Source of the DNA: Xiphydria camelus
Taxonomy: Eukaryota > Arthropoda > Insecta > Hymenoptera > Xiphydriidae
Direction: 5' to 3'
Assembly (NCBI GenBank): GCA_963678675.1
Contig: OY783197.1
Span: 28,331,470-28,395,469, forward strand
DNA length: 64,000 bases
Below the pieces are notes generated by a model, which worked only from the letters and a program-made list of their open reading frames with translations, did not search any database and was not told the origin of the DNA. Shown here piece after piece: positions 46,991-59,046 of the stretch; position 1 is the stretch's first letter, and the number at the start of each line of letters is the position of its first letter. Position numbers and translations under genes: made by a program.

Positions 46991-48509
46991 CGCCAAAAAA
47001 ATTCCATATCCAATAAAATGCGAAAATAAATGCGCGATTTCCCGGGTCGACCGAAAGTTTTCCACTTCGGCAGCCTGACGATGGGTTAACTGGAACGCGA
47101 CCAGCGATCGTTAATGATACAAATTTACCGCCGGTTTAAATTTACCGGAGACACGCCGAGACGGAGAAACTCTGCTCGTGACGCTTCAACCCGCGCGTGT
47201 TTAATCCGCCCGAGGAATAAATAATAATAGGCGCTGCTCATTATCCCAAGCGCCACTCTATTCTCGCCCGATGAGAAATTGGAGCGTCGCTTTGGTGCTT
47301 CCCCGCGCTCTCTCTCTCTCTGCCTCTCACGCGCTCTCGTTCTTTCTCGCAGTCCGGGCTCTAAAAATAAAATTCTCGCGGTACATGAATGACGACGGTC
47401 TCGCGGCGAGTTCGAGAATCGCCGTATCCTCGCCCACCGCCGCCGCGCATCTGCGTTGCAAATTTAATTAGGGATGGAGGGCCTAATTGGAGGGAGAAAG
47501 GTGGCGAATGGGGCGTAGGTAATCGGGTTCTCCGGCGTATATGTATATCGCGCAAACACAGAAGAGCTTTCGTAAGATTCGATCGCCCCCGAGGCTCGCT
47601 TGCACCTCGAAATTTATGTATTTGGTTCGTTTAAATATTTCGCGTGACCCGTGTTCGAAGCAGCAGCTCGGCTTTAGGGTCGTAATTGCGTCAGAATCGA
47701 GCGAGTGTCGATTACACTGTCAAAATAATTAGCAGTAACGCTAATAACGTACAGCTTCCAACGATGACGCTAAGTCGGTCCAGTGTCGTTACGCTCGTTG
47801 GCATTGAATGTCTCGACGTTTCCTTCGAAACCCATACAACTTCTCAACGGTTATATAAATAGTTTTACAACCGAACAGACGCTCCCCGAGCAAAGGAGAC
47901 CGACGCCGCCTCCCGTCGTCGCCTCTGGCAGGAAACTCGACATCGATGGCCGCAATTCGCGGTGCGATCGGCTCTCCGCTTAACGACTGTTTGACGATTG
48001 CATTTTAACGAGCGGCAAAGTGACTCGATGCGGCAGCCGGCATCGGCCTCGACATTACCGAGCTTTACGACGCGTCAGCGGGTCCGGTTGATCGAAAGGT
48101 GCCTTCCTCGACTTCCGTTTTATGACGTCATTTTGCGAAGAAGGCACGTCGAACGGCGGAGGAAGAGACGAGGGTGAGTCGGGTGCGAAGGAGCGGCGGA
48201 GGCGAGTGTCGCGTCGTCGAGAAATCGTGTCGTCATCCCTGAAGAGCACCGCGACCGCATTCGTCACTCCGTCGGACTGTCGGAATACGCGTATCACGAT
48301 ATCGCCGCTGCGATAGGGCGTCAATTGTCGGGATGACTGTGAGTTTCGACGCGCGAAGTGATACACGATAATTGTCGGGATGAAAGAACGCGATAAGAGG
48401 GATGAGGATGAGACTGGTGATACTAATTGCGGCGATGAAGAAAGCTGCGAGTCGAACTTTCGAAATCGAATCGATTAACCTTCTCCTTCCTTCTCCTTTA
48501 CATATTGAA
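46991..48509. other. gene-free stretch
   Basis: GC-rich, with short CT tracts near 47310. No gene supported. Confidence 0.5.
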
Positions 48510-48714
48510 TGAGGCTGAACTTACTCGCCGGGAAAGAAACTCGAATCGCCGTTATCTCGTTATCTGTGAGCTTTTGGCTCATATTTGTACGATACTTTTT
48601 TGAAGATTACATTTCGATCTACGGTAAAGTCTTACATCGATGTAGGTCAATGGTTCATAAATAACGAGATAATGGCGATTCGAGTTTCTTTACTGGCGAA
48701 TAAATTTAGCCTCA
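48510..48714. mobile_element. family A MITE, copy A4
   Basis: Complete, 205 bp, ends TGAGGCTGAACTTACTCGCC and GGCGAATAAATTTAGCCTCA, with the internal arms of A3. Confidence 0.75.
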
Positions 48715-49319
48715 TATGGTATACATAATATGTATCCATCACTCGTCAGAAAGATTCCCATAGAATTGCACCATCAGAGAAAAAATATTGCCGCAGCATC
48801 CGTTCGAAGCGCGGCAGAAAAAAAAACAGATCACGCGCTCTTTGCGAAATTCTTCGAAAAAAAAAAAAACCCCCGCCGAGAGGCTCGACGATAAAGATCA
48901 AATTCGAAAGCCGAGTCCCTCCACCCTCGGCGCGATGCCTCGGACATTTCGAGGAACACGATACATATCCCGGAGGAGACAGGGAAGCGACTCGATATGG
49001 AGTGTCAACAGACGGCACGGAGTGCCTACACGCGTGTTCTCGCACTCCCACGAATGTACACACGCGCTCGGGTATGTACATACGTGGCAGCGTATTGACT
49101 TCTTCGCCTGGGCACACAGGGGCGTACGTAGAGCTACGGCAATCCCTTCGAGGAACGACTTCTGATCCGGTGAGTCGCATTCCACCCTCTACCCCTCCTC
49201 CTCCATTTGACTCGTGTGTACAAGTCGGTACATAGGTACGGTGTGCGGCTGTGCGTTAAAGGCGTCGATATCCTACGTACTGGAGTATACGTATGCGTAT
49301 GTGCATGGGGGAAAAAAAT
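48715..49319. other. gene-free stretch
   Basis: No gene recognised. Two overlapping frames of about 125-144 codons lie on opposite strands and lack domains. Confidence 0.5.
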
Positions 49320-49500
49320 CAGTAATTTTTATTGCTTCACCTAGTAGCGCTGAGACTCGAGCTCATTTTCCAGAATTTGTACAGAGGAGACTGTTCTGTG
49401 TACTGTTGGCAATCATAAAAATAGAAATGTCTCTTCTGCACAAACTCTTGAAAATTAGCTCGAGTCTCAGAGCTATTGAATGAAGCAATAAGAATTGCTG
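49320..49500. mobile_element. 181-bp palindromic MITE
   Basis: CAGTAATTTTTATTGCTTCA pairs with TGAAGCAATAAGAATTGCTG. Inner arms TGAGACTCGAGCTCATTTTC and GAAAATTAGCTCGAGTCTCA also pair. Confidence 0.65.
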
Positions 49501-49524
49501 TTTCTTTTTTTCGCGTAGCCTGTA

Positions 49525-49800
49525 TAGAGAAATAATAGCTGGTGCCAAAAAAATGTTTTCTTCAATCAAAAACATGATTTAATTCCAGGACCAAATTATG
49601 GTTTTTTCGTGTGAGAAAATATTCGAGAGGCCTGAGTAATTCTTTTTTTCCCGCAGAAAGAATTTCTCGTTCCAATAAAGGTACTCTTGTGTGTGTGTGT
49701 GTGTGTGTCAAGAATATATATTCTTCTACTAAAAATATATAACATGTATTCTTAAAAATTTGTATTTTAAAATCATATGTTTTCAATTGAAGGCATATTT
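49525..49800. mobile_element. family E element, degenerate copy E3
   Basis: GAGAAATAATAGCTGGTGCC then TTGATCCTGG-like and TTTTTTCGTGTGAGAAAATA text match the interior of E1 in inverse order. A (TG)n run lies at about 49689-49708. The right edge is uncertain. Confidence 0.45.
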
Positions 49801-49810
49801 TTCTGACACT

Positions 49811-50040
49811 ACACTGTGAAAAAAAAAATAGTATATTCAATTAAATCAGCGTTTACGGGTGGGAGAGTGCAGCATTATTTGCTTCGACCAATAAATTTCA
49901 TTATAGCGATTAATGCCTATTTCAAGGAAACAGGCTGCAGTCTGTTCAAGTCGATTATCAGTCCAGATTACTAAATCGGCGGTTACGAGTGGGGGAATAC
50001 GGATTTAATTAAATCTACTGCATTTTTTCTCAGAGTGTAC
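49811..50040. mobile_element. family I MITE, copy I1
   Basis: Left end ACACTGTGAAAAAAAA and right end TTTTTTCTCAGAGTGT are inverted, with TA nearby on both sides. Arms ATTCAATTAAATCAGCG-TTTACGGGTG and CGGTTACGAGTG...TTTAATTAAAT pair. Confidence 0.6.
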
Positions 50041-50066
50041 AGTAGCAAATTTTGCCTCAGTCTATC

Positions 50067-50274
50067 GAGCTGAACGTATGCGCCAGGAAAGAAACTCGAA
50101 TCACTCCTATCTCGTTATTTATGAATGTTTGCCTCACATCGATATAAGACTCTATTGTAGCTAGAAATGTAGACTTCGAAAGAGCATTATACAAACATGG
50201 GCCAAAAGCTCATCACAGACAATGAGATAACAGAGTGATTCGAGTTTCTTTCCCGTCGAGTAAGTTTAGCCTCA
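50067..50274. mobile_element. family A MITE, copy A5
   Basis: 208 bp. Left end GAGCTGAACGTATGCGCCAG is more diverged, right end GAGTAAGTTTAGCCTCA is intact. Lies 27 bases from I1. Confidence 0.7.
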
Positions 50275-51441
50275 TATGGTAGGCACACGCTAAAGCGATA
50301 CACATACGAGTACACATACGCGAAGACAGTCTCATTCGAGCACTTGACAATCTTTTATACGATCCCTCTCGATAGTCCTCCATATCGCGCGTGTCCCATC
50401 AGTCCGTCGCCGCGTCGCTTACGTCTACACTGTGTCGCACTGCGGAGTACCTACATATGTATCACATGTGTAGGTATACCTAAGTGTATCGGGTCCAATT
50501 ATAGGAACAAATGTAACCAGTGTCGACGATACGTGGGTATTGCATCCATAAAGGGGCGACACGGCATCTCTCTCCTTTTGTACCGAAGCTTTATGGCTTT
50601 TACATCTCGATGCGAGATGGATAATTGGTTTCTACATGTGTATGCGAAGAGCCGGTGCTTCGTTTCGAAGATCCTCGTCACGAGGAGCGGATAGAGATGT
50701 CAGCCAAAAGGAGGGAAGCGGGAGACGAATCAACGGATTAATTGAAGAAAAGTGGAGAGGAAGACTGGGGTGGATCGCTCCTCGAGGAATTCGGTCCATG
50801 GATGCTGCTGTGGCGGATGCTACTGCAGCAACAAGAGCGCGCGATTGTCGCGGGCGATAAAAATCATCGTCGTAAAAAGCGCTCAATGCCTCTCGAGCGC
50901 GTTCACGGGCAAAGTGAAATCTGCAACTTCCTCCACCCGTTGATCCTTCCACCTCTCTTTTTCTTCCCCGCGAAACTCTCCCACCGCCGTGCGTGGCGTT
51001 CGCTCCGGAGTAATTTACAGGCGATCGTAAACCTCGTTTCGCTCGCGCGACAGCTGCAATTATTGTCCCCGGAGCGGCGATCGTAAAAACCGATCCTGCA
51101 CCCGCGGCTCTCCCGTGCGATCGTCGTCCCGAAAATCGTCGCGTCGATGTATCTGATCTATAAGCGGAAAACTCGAGGGAGGAGAGAGAGAGAGAGAGGG
51201 GGGGAGGAAAGACAGAGAAACCAGGATATTTACGTCCAAGGACACCGTTGCGCGCGAGGACAAGAAAGTGTTGGGGGGGGGGGGGGGGGAGAGAAAAATA
51301 GAAATACATTCCCAGGTGCTTTGTCGATTTTTAGAGCCAGTCGTTCGAATCTGCATCGACTGCTGTAACGGCCGGAAGGGTGTTACAGCCGTTATAAATA
51401 ATAAACAAAACGAGATAGTGCCGTGCGTCCACCGTATTAGA
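50275..51441. other. gene-free stretch
   Basis: Contains a (GA)n run near 51183-51200 and a G homopolymer near 51272-51290. The 225-codon minus-strand frame at 50632-51309 spans low-complexity proline/serine tracts and has no domain. Confidence 0.5.
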
Positions 51442-52017
51442 CCGTCAGATAGTGACAGATTCTGTGGTGCCCCATTTTCGCATACAAGCCTCGAAGAGGG
51501 TTGAAAAGTACTTCGATTTTGAGTTGAATGAAGGGAAATTTACGAATGGTCCCTGGGGATAACATATGGAAAATTCGATTTTTCTTAATAAAAAAAATAA
51601 AAGGTACCTCTTGCCAATTTTTTCACGCGCAAGCCTTGTTCACTAAATGATTAATTAATAAAACCTGGCTTCGGAAATCAAAGGCTTGTGTGGGAAAATC
51701 GGTCAAAAAATCTCGATTTTTCCTTACAAGATTACGCCCTTATTTCAACCCTTCAGCCACCTGCAACACTCGAGCCTTTGGTTTTCCAAAGCCAGGTTTT
51801 ATTAATTAATCATTTAGTGAACAAGGCTTGCGTGAAAAAAATGGGCAAGAGACACCTTTTATTTTTTTTATTAAGAAAAATCGAATTTTCCATATGTTAT
51901 CCCCAGGGACCATTCGTAAATTTCCCTTCATTCTACTCAAAATCGAAGTACTTTTCAACCCTCTTCGAGGCTTGTATGCGAAAATGGGGCACCAGAATCT
52001 GTCACTATATCTGACGG
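51442..52017. mobile_element. 576-bp foldback element, arms of about 245 bp
   Basis: Left arm 51442-51686 and right arm 51771-52017 are near-identical inverted copies (CCGTCAGATAGTGACAG ends, CATATGGAAAATTCGATTTT, AACCTGGCTT) around an 85-base loop. No convincing target duplication and no coding capacity. Confidence 0.8.
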
Positions 52018-53140
52018 ACTATATCGTCGTCAGGCGCTCCGCTGATCGGCAGTGCCGCCGTGACGCGAATTCACGACCACGCGCGCGCACGAGAGGCGCG
52101 TTCGAGAAAATTCAATCTTAATTAATTTTTTACGGCGAAACGGCGCGCCCAAAAAAATTATTGCGCGGCATCCCGTCCCTCGAATAACTGGCGGAATTCG
52201 CATAAAAACAAATGGGAAACACGAGCAAAAACTGGAGCGAATCCGTGTAAAAAAGAAAGATATAGAAGAGAGCGAGGGAAAAATCAGTTTATCTCTCTGG
52301 CAAAGGATTCGGGCTCCTTTTGAGCCTACAAAGAGGCTGGCGAAAATATCGCGTCAAATGAGACACGACATAGAAATGCCGTGTAGAACTGAAGAGGGTG
52401 GAACAAACTGCACCGTCGAAACGATGCAGCAAAACCGACTCGGGTCGCAAAGCGCCGCACGGCTAAACGGCTTCGCGTGCAATTCGCCGTTCCGCCACCG
52501 CTCGCGCAAATACATACGAGTGGATATGCTAACGGAATTCGTTTCAGGGGCGCGCGACCGTGTTGGTACAGAGGCCGAACGCTAAATGCGCGCGCGGGTG
52601 GCTAAAGAGCGTGGCCCGTAAATGCAGTCGCGCTGCGCACCACGCCTGTGTACCGCTCCGCGCGCTGTTACGGTTTCGGGTGCATTTACAAAATGCACGT
52701 GTTTAGGCACCGTCGTCGCGCGGGATATACGCACATTCGCGCGGGGTTGCATTCGCCGCGCACGCGAAATCCGACTAATTGCGCCGTAAAAATGTTCAAC
52801 GGCTTTTCTTAATGACGATTTCCTGGAAACGAATTCGCTTTTCCGCTTTTTTTACGCGATATCGAGGCGGGTGCAACGCCCCTTCGCAGTGTTCGTCATC
52901 GCTACACGGGTGCACCGGATGCACCGGTGCGAGCGATAAAAGGAAACGACGGAGTTTAAAACGGGGATATGGAATGGTTCGAGATGCGAGACGAATCTGC
53001 TAAAGTTCGCTGTACCTCGCGACTGGCTGCTCGGAGGAAAAAATGTTTCGGGGAAAAGTTCTTCGGCTATCAACGACGCGCAATTTTTGTGGAATAGGTT
53101 TTTCAGCCAGAGCTGCTGATCGCGAGATACGGTCATTCTT
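52018..53140. other. gene-free stretch
   Basis: GC-rich. No gene or repeat recognised. Confidence 0.5.
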
Positions 53141-53688
53141 AGCGAAGATACCAAATTCTGGCTTAGAATATCTTACAGATATTACTGCACGGAGAAAAAG
53201 AATCAGTTGGATCTGCTGAAAATTACTTGCGAGATCGCAAATAATTATTTATTTTTAACGATTAAATCTTTTAACACGTCAGTCTGATATCTCCTCCTTA
53301 CAATCACGTAGGATAGCATGTGATTGCAAGGAAGAAATATCTAATTAATATATGAAAAAGGTTTAATTAATCACCGTTGGTCACTGTTACAGCGAAGATA
53401 CCAAAATACAATGTCGGCGTAGAACATCTTACAGATATTGCTACACAGAGAAAAAGAATTAATTGGATCTACTGAAAATTACTTGCGAGATCACAAATAA
53501 TTATTTATTTACATCATCTAATACATCAATCAGATATCCCTTCCTCGCAATCACAAGAAATGCTATTTGATCGCAATGAAGAAATATCTAATTAATATGA
53601 AAAAAAAGATCTAATTGACGTAAATAAATAATTACTTTCGACCCGGCAAGTAATTATCAGTAGGCCCGACTAATTCTTTTTCTCTGTA
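53141..53688. repeat. 250-bp tandem duplication carrying a family D MITE
   Basis: AGCGAAGATACCAAA starts at both 53141 and 53391. The text after each (ATCTTACAGATATT, then GAGAAAAAGAAT and the family D left arm) is the same with divergence, so host flank plus MITE was duplicated. Only the second copy ends in a full MITE right arm, giving a complete family D element at 53444-53688 (ACAGAGAAAAAGAATTA / TAATTCTTTTTCTCTGT). Confidence 0.65.
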
Positions 53689-54649
53689 ACGGTATAATCA
53701 GCCCTTCCTTTCCAACGACGAAAAAGCGCCAGGAACGCGATGCTCGATTGGGAGTGGAAAAAAAATTAATAACCGCAGCCTCTGCCCGCGCGAGAAAAGT
53801 GGACTAAGCTCGTACGCGGCGACATTATCATCGTCATTATTATTATTAGCATTCAATTTGGGTCCACACGCTCGGCTCGGCGGATAATGGGGGAGGAGGA
53901 CCGTGAGGAATTCGACGTCAACGACCGACGAGAGAATCAACGAGTTACGTTTTAATTAGCGCGCCACTAATGAAGGGGAGACCCCTCGCTGGTCGCGGCG
54001 CGGCGCCCGCAGCGGGAGAAAGACGTTCGCCGCGGCTGCGTCCACGCGGCGAAGCGTCGTGGATCGCGGACTAGACGCGAGGAGCAAGGACTGGTCAATC
54101 GTACGTGCCGCTAATTATCTCACGGCTCGTTAGTTCTCATTCGTATACGCGTACATCGATCTTAATCGGCGATCGACGGGTGATGATAGAAATCGACGCG
54201 CGGCGGTGATGTCGAGGGAAGGTCGTGTCGAAGGACCTCTTTATCTCGGCAACGGTTGGTAGGAGATAAAAACGCTTCGAATAAAAATTGCAGAGCTTTG
54301 AAATCCCGACAAGTTTGATTCACAACGTTTATCTCTCCGATCGGCTGATCGCGAGATACAACGGTCTCTCGACTTCTGCATCTTCCCTCGAGATACCTAC
54401 ACTTGCGATCATTTGTTCGAGATCCCACGAAACGCAGAAGACGACGCTTTGTGCGAAGATAAAAGCCGCGTCGAAGTAGCCACGATCTACGAGCGTCGCG
54501 TATCGTATTTTTGATTTTCCAAATAATAAATTCGTCACGGTGTAAACATTTCCACGAACCTCCCACGCGAAAACCATTTCGAGTTAAATACGCCCGACGG
54601 TACCGTCCCGGTCGTACAGCCGAACGACTGCATTACGCGTGAACGTACG
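53689..54649. other. gene-free stretch
   Basis: No gene recognised. A 134-codon minus frame (54162-54566) lacks domains. Confidence 0.5.
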
Positions 54650-55396
54650 TACGTCGTCACGTGAGTTCCACAGGGTTCCAAGTACACCTTTGGTGAAAAA
54701 TGAGATATCTACACCAACGTGTATAAAAATGAATTCTGCATCTGTTGGTTTAGGAATTTGGCCTTTAAGATCAAAGATGGCGCTATAGTAGCATTTCCAC
54801 AAAGTTGTAAGTAACATCTTTTTGCGCATTATTTGTTTCCACATGGTCTAAGTACTGTTTACAAGCTGCTGGAAGTTTTCTGTGTATCGTTATAATTTAG
54901 ATTGCTGTTTTGTGTTTAAATGTGTTTGATTCAGATGAGAGAGAGAGAGAGAGTGTTCTGATTTTGCAAGCTCAAGATCTAAAAATTCATCTCTATCGTC
55001 ATATTTTCAATTTGGAATGCAATATAGACTTCTTAAAACCCAAAAAATATCTGTGACGTATGTGAAGAGCATAGAGGCTGCAAAGGGAAAAAAATAATAT
55101 TAGTGAGAAGAAACAAATTTACTTTAATAAGCACAGGCAATGTTATGGAGTTATGTGGTTCTAAGTACAGGTATTATTTTTTTTAAATATCTCAGCAGAG
55201 TATGTTTTAACAATGTAAATGTCAACACATTTTCTCTGGCGTCCTTTGCGAATAAGACGATTCATACGTTTCCATCTGAAAATTGTTAAAATATGAATCG
55301 CAACAAAAGTTGTGTTAAATTGAACCCTAAAAACTGCTTTATCTCAGAAGTTACCAGAACGGACTTAGAACCCTGTGGAACTCACGTGACGACGTA
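54650..55396. mobile_element. 747-bp element with 33-bp inverted ends
   Basis: TACGTCGTCACGTGAGTTCC plus ACAGGGTTCCAAGT on the left pairs with ACTTAGAACCCTGT plus GGAACTCACGTGACGACGTA on the right. If the outer TA is the target duplication, this is Tc1/mariner-like. AT-rich interior with a short (GA)n run near 54940 and no transposase. Confidence 0.65.
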
Positions 55397-56197
55397 TTAT
55401 ATAATAGATACCGACGAGCATCTGTCGATGCGTATGACGTCATCGAACGGCCGCGGCACGCGCGCGAAACTCCCACAACTTTCATCGAATATCGGTCAAT
55501 CGAGGCGCTATAACGCGAGAGCGTTTCGTTCGCGGTTTTCGATAGAGCCAATATTTACTCCGTCCAAATGTCACAGCCCGGCTAGCGCGAGCGTGGCCAA
55601 AGCCAACAGCCTTGTATCGGCTTGGCGCCGAGCCGCGCGGATCGCGAATCGCAGCCGTCGCGGGATTTCCCGAATTCTCGTGTCGACTCGTTTTCGAAGG
55701 AAAGGGAAAAATCGCCGATTCGTCAGTCGTTGTCAACATTCGAGCGCTCGTTGATTCGCGCGTCACCCGTTAGACGGCTAGTTCCCCGAAGGAACGCACC
55801 TGTCGGATCGACACGCGTAATTGCGCAAAGAAACGCATATTCCCCCTCTCTGCCGCGCCCATTGTTTCTCGACGGTAGTTGATATATGCGCGCGGCGCGC
55901 TTCTCCCGTATACGCTTCCTTAAGCGAGCGAGCAAGTGACTCCTCCCCTTACCAGTCGGACACAGAATGGGTAGGACCGGCGCGGCGCGCGTACGCCGCG
56001 TTTCCAAATCGCGCTCGTGTAATACGGGCGACGCGCGTGGGCACTGACGAGCGTATTTGGCTCGGAGGCATCGACGGCGTCGCGGTGCTTTGACAAAAGA
56101 AGGAATGAGGAACCCTCGCAGCTTGCAATGTCGTGCGAAATGCGCGCGAACGCGCCGCATGCGATGTCAATGACGACTGCTCGTCGTACGCCGTCAA
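55397..56197. other. gene-free GC-rich stretch
   Basis: Overlapping frames up to 160 codons on both strands, arginine-rich, no domains. Confidence 0.5.
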
Positions 56198-56637
56198 ACT
56201 GAGAGAAATAATTGCTGCATCGAGAGAAATTGTATAGGTTGCACAGCAACGTTGGTAGTTTATTAATGTATTGGCGAAGGGGTACTCTTGAATCAAGAAT
56301 ACATATTCTTCGACCGAGAATCTGTATTCTCAACAATTGGAAGATCACGTGTTCTTGATTCAAGACATTGTTTTGACAATTGAAGGGTGCCATTTTCAGC
56401 AATATATGGTTTTCTATTAGAACAGGAAGTATGTGCCACTTTACACTTTAATTATTATTAAAACATTATATGTATATATTAGGCAGCATCCAAAACTAAA
56501 CAGAATCAGATACCTGATACATAAAATTAATTTTTTTCATTAAAATTGTTGCATTAATTACTCCTGTAAAATTCTTCTGTTTGTACATAAGTACCACGCG
56601 TTTTGCATATGGTACCCTTCAATTATCTCTCTCAGTG
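56198..56637. mobile_element. family E element, copy E2
   Basis: Left end CTGAGAGAAATAATTGC and right end CAATTATCTCTCTCAG are inverted and match E1. At 440 bp it is longer than E1. The interior has CTTGAATCAAGAATACATAT-type text in both orientations. Confidence 0.55.
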
Positions 56638-57957
56638 CACGCGAGTGCTCGTCTCGCGGGCATCGCTACATCAGAACAGCGAGAAGTAGTAACGGCCCTC
56701 TCGACACCGCAGAGACAGCGAGCTCGACCGAAGAGGCACGAGCGACGCAACGGTAACAATCGTGGCGAAATAACGCTGTGGTGGGAGGTCACAAACGGTA
56801 GAGTGCGATCCGGCAAGCGCGGCGCGCGTACGCGAGTCGTTCTACAATTCGAATCACTGTTCTCTCTCTTCTCACTAACTTTGCTTCCAATTTCCCCCTT
56901 CCTCCTTCCGCGCCCGCTTCGATGATTGCCCAATAATTTTAAATTACGAAGCGACTTCGGCGAGCCTCGCCTCGCGCTTTAAAATCAATCGAGCCGATTT
57001 ATCACCACGGCTCGTTGTGTCGTACCGTCGCTATGTAATATTCCCGTGCGCCTGTACGCAACGCACGTTGTGCGCGAAGAACGAACGATGCCGCGCGCGC
57101 AGGTCTGCATTCCGCTTGCACTCGGGAATCTTTCCGGCCTCTGCCGAATGCCGAATCGAATACAAGACCCGACTGATTGCGCGATGCGTCGAGCAGCCGG
57201 AGGAGAGAAAAGTGGCCTGAACCCCGCAAGGGAACCATCCGGCGACTTTTGGTTCTCTTTGTTTTCGACCGCTTTTTGTATCTTGATTTAAAATCATGAC
57301 TGGCCGGTTTTTTTTTTCCACGACAAATCCATCTCCGCGTCCCACGCGATTGGTCGAATTCCGTAACCGCGTGGACACGCCGGGGTGATCTCGCGTACGA
57401 CCGCGACGATTGGCGCTTTCCTCGCCGATGCGAGATCGATCGCCTCCGAATTCGAGCGAGTCGTCGACCGATCGATCTCCACCGTGAGACGCCCGGATCG
57501 TTACTCGGAATCGCGCTCGTCGTCGGTGCGTCTACTTTCTTTGAAGCGGCACCGCTGAATTATTCATCGACGACGATACGGGGCGAGGAATGTTTTGATT
57601 ACGGCGTTCTCGGTGCGCGTCGCGTACCGTGCGAGCCGTGTACGCACGACTGCGTCGTGTATGGACGCGACTCGCAATCAGTCATACGGTGAGTTTATTG
57701 GAAAACGGTTTCGTATTTATTCGGGACGATTTAACGCGAGTAGTCATCCCGTTAAGTGGTACGGAGAACGACTGTTTACTCTCCAGTCACCCCGTACATG
57801 TATATGTACGTAATAAAGCAACGAGGGGTGTTTCTCGAAGACAGGTCGATTATGCACGGAGAGCGTAGAATTTGCCCCTTATACTCCACGTCCAATATCA
57901 ACCCTATAGATGTAATACAAACGCTTTTACTAATCGCCGGACGATAGCAAAATTCCT

Positions 57958-57991
<34 letters not shown>

Positions 57992-58341
57992 ACCGAGCAC
58001 TATATTGATTTCATACGGGGTGGACTTTAGTTCCCCCCGGTTTTCGCTGGCTTTCTCCGAACTCCGCGAATTGAAATCCCCCGACCTATATACGCGCGTA
58101 CTCGTATACAGTCACTCCGCGGTTCCGATATTGGTTCGCCAAAGTAACGAAGTTCGGCGCGCGTGTCGGTGGCCGATTATCGACGGCAATGCAGCAGCGG
58201 TCGGTACCCTCGCAAAATTCCATCGCCGGTACGCGTAGGACGCTGCAGTCGAGAGATCGAAAATGGGCGTAGCCCGATTTCGGAAATCCTCGACACAGCG
58301 TCCGTTGCGACGGCAACAGCGGCCGACCGGCGCGGTAGGAG
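56638..58341. other. gene-free stretch with (CT)n
   Basis: GC-rich, with a (CT)n run at about 57959-57987. CATACG-GTGAGTTTA near 57684-57697 looks like a splice donor, but no open exon with a domain precedes it. Confidence 0.5.
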
Positions 58342-58344
58342 TAA

Positions 58345-59043
58345 AGCTAGGAATCCACTACACTCGACTCGACACGACACGACTCGACACGACACGGTGA
58401 CAAAAATTTGCGTGGTGTGTCCACTGGAATCGACGCGACACGACTCGACGGTACTCGACGGTAGTGCTTCGTCCTTTTAAATTTTAACGTACAAGGATAC
58501 ATCGTGTATGGCTCTATAATTTTTCCAATTATTGCTTCTCTGTAACATCTATACAGATTGAAATTTACTATATACCTATTTATGTTTACTTGGTCTATTC
58601 AAGGCTTTTGAGATTTCTTCTCAAGCTTCGTTGCGTATATATATTTTGGTCTCTATATTTCAAATTATGTATATTTCACAGCATCTCATATGCTCTAACT
58701 TTATTAATGAGATCCTCCTCCATTCCTCTGCGAAATTAATGTAAAATCTTCGAACTGCTCTTCTCGAATTTCCAAGCAAGACTGCCGCAAATCAACTGTT
58801 CGCTCATCGGTCCATATCTCGATGTGCACGCAAACCGTGTCCACTAGGCTCGACTCGACTCGACTCGACTCGACGCGACAAATTTCTGGCCAGCCAGAAA
58901 AGTGTCGTGTCGAGTCGAGTCGTGTCGAGCCTAGTGGATTTCTACGCCATTTAAATACATGGAAAATCATGCGATCAGAAACGCGTCGTGTCGAGTCGCG
59001 TCGAGTCGTGTCGAGTCGAGTCGAGTGTAGTGGATTCCTAGCT
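58345..59043. mobile_element. 699-bp foldback element with GTCGA repeats
   Basis: Outer ends AGCTAGGAATCCACTACACT and AGTGTAGTGGATTCCTAGCT are inverted and flanked by TAA (58342-58344 and 59044-59046). Just inside each end lie runs of CGACT/CGACA pentamers (complement GTCGA/GTCGT). A second pair, CCACTAGGCTCGACTCGACT and its complement, sits at about 58839-58940. TAA is a TWA-type duplication, suggesting PIF/Harbinger. Open frames here translate to repeated LDSTR or SRVES units and are not genes. Confidence 0.8.
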
Positions 59044-59046
59044 TAA

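Noticed and set aside
50632..51309. 225-codon minus-strand frame
   Set aside because: Crosses a (GA)n run and a long G homopolymer, giving proline/serine tracts. No recognisable domain.
57684..57697. Isolated splice donor CATACG-GTGAGT
   Set aside because: No upstream coding exon with a recognisable domain. GTGAGT occurs by chance many times in 64 kb.
58822..59046. Open frame with LDSTR/SRVES repeats
   Set aside because: It is a translation of GTCGA-type pentamer repeats inside a foldback element; every frame of the repeat is open. No domain, and it ends at the element boundary.
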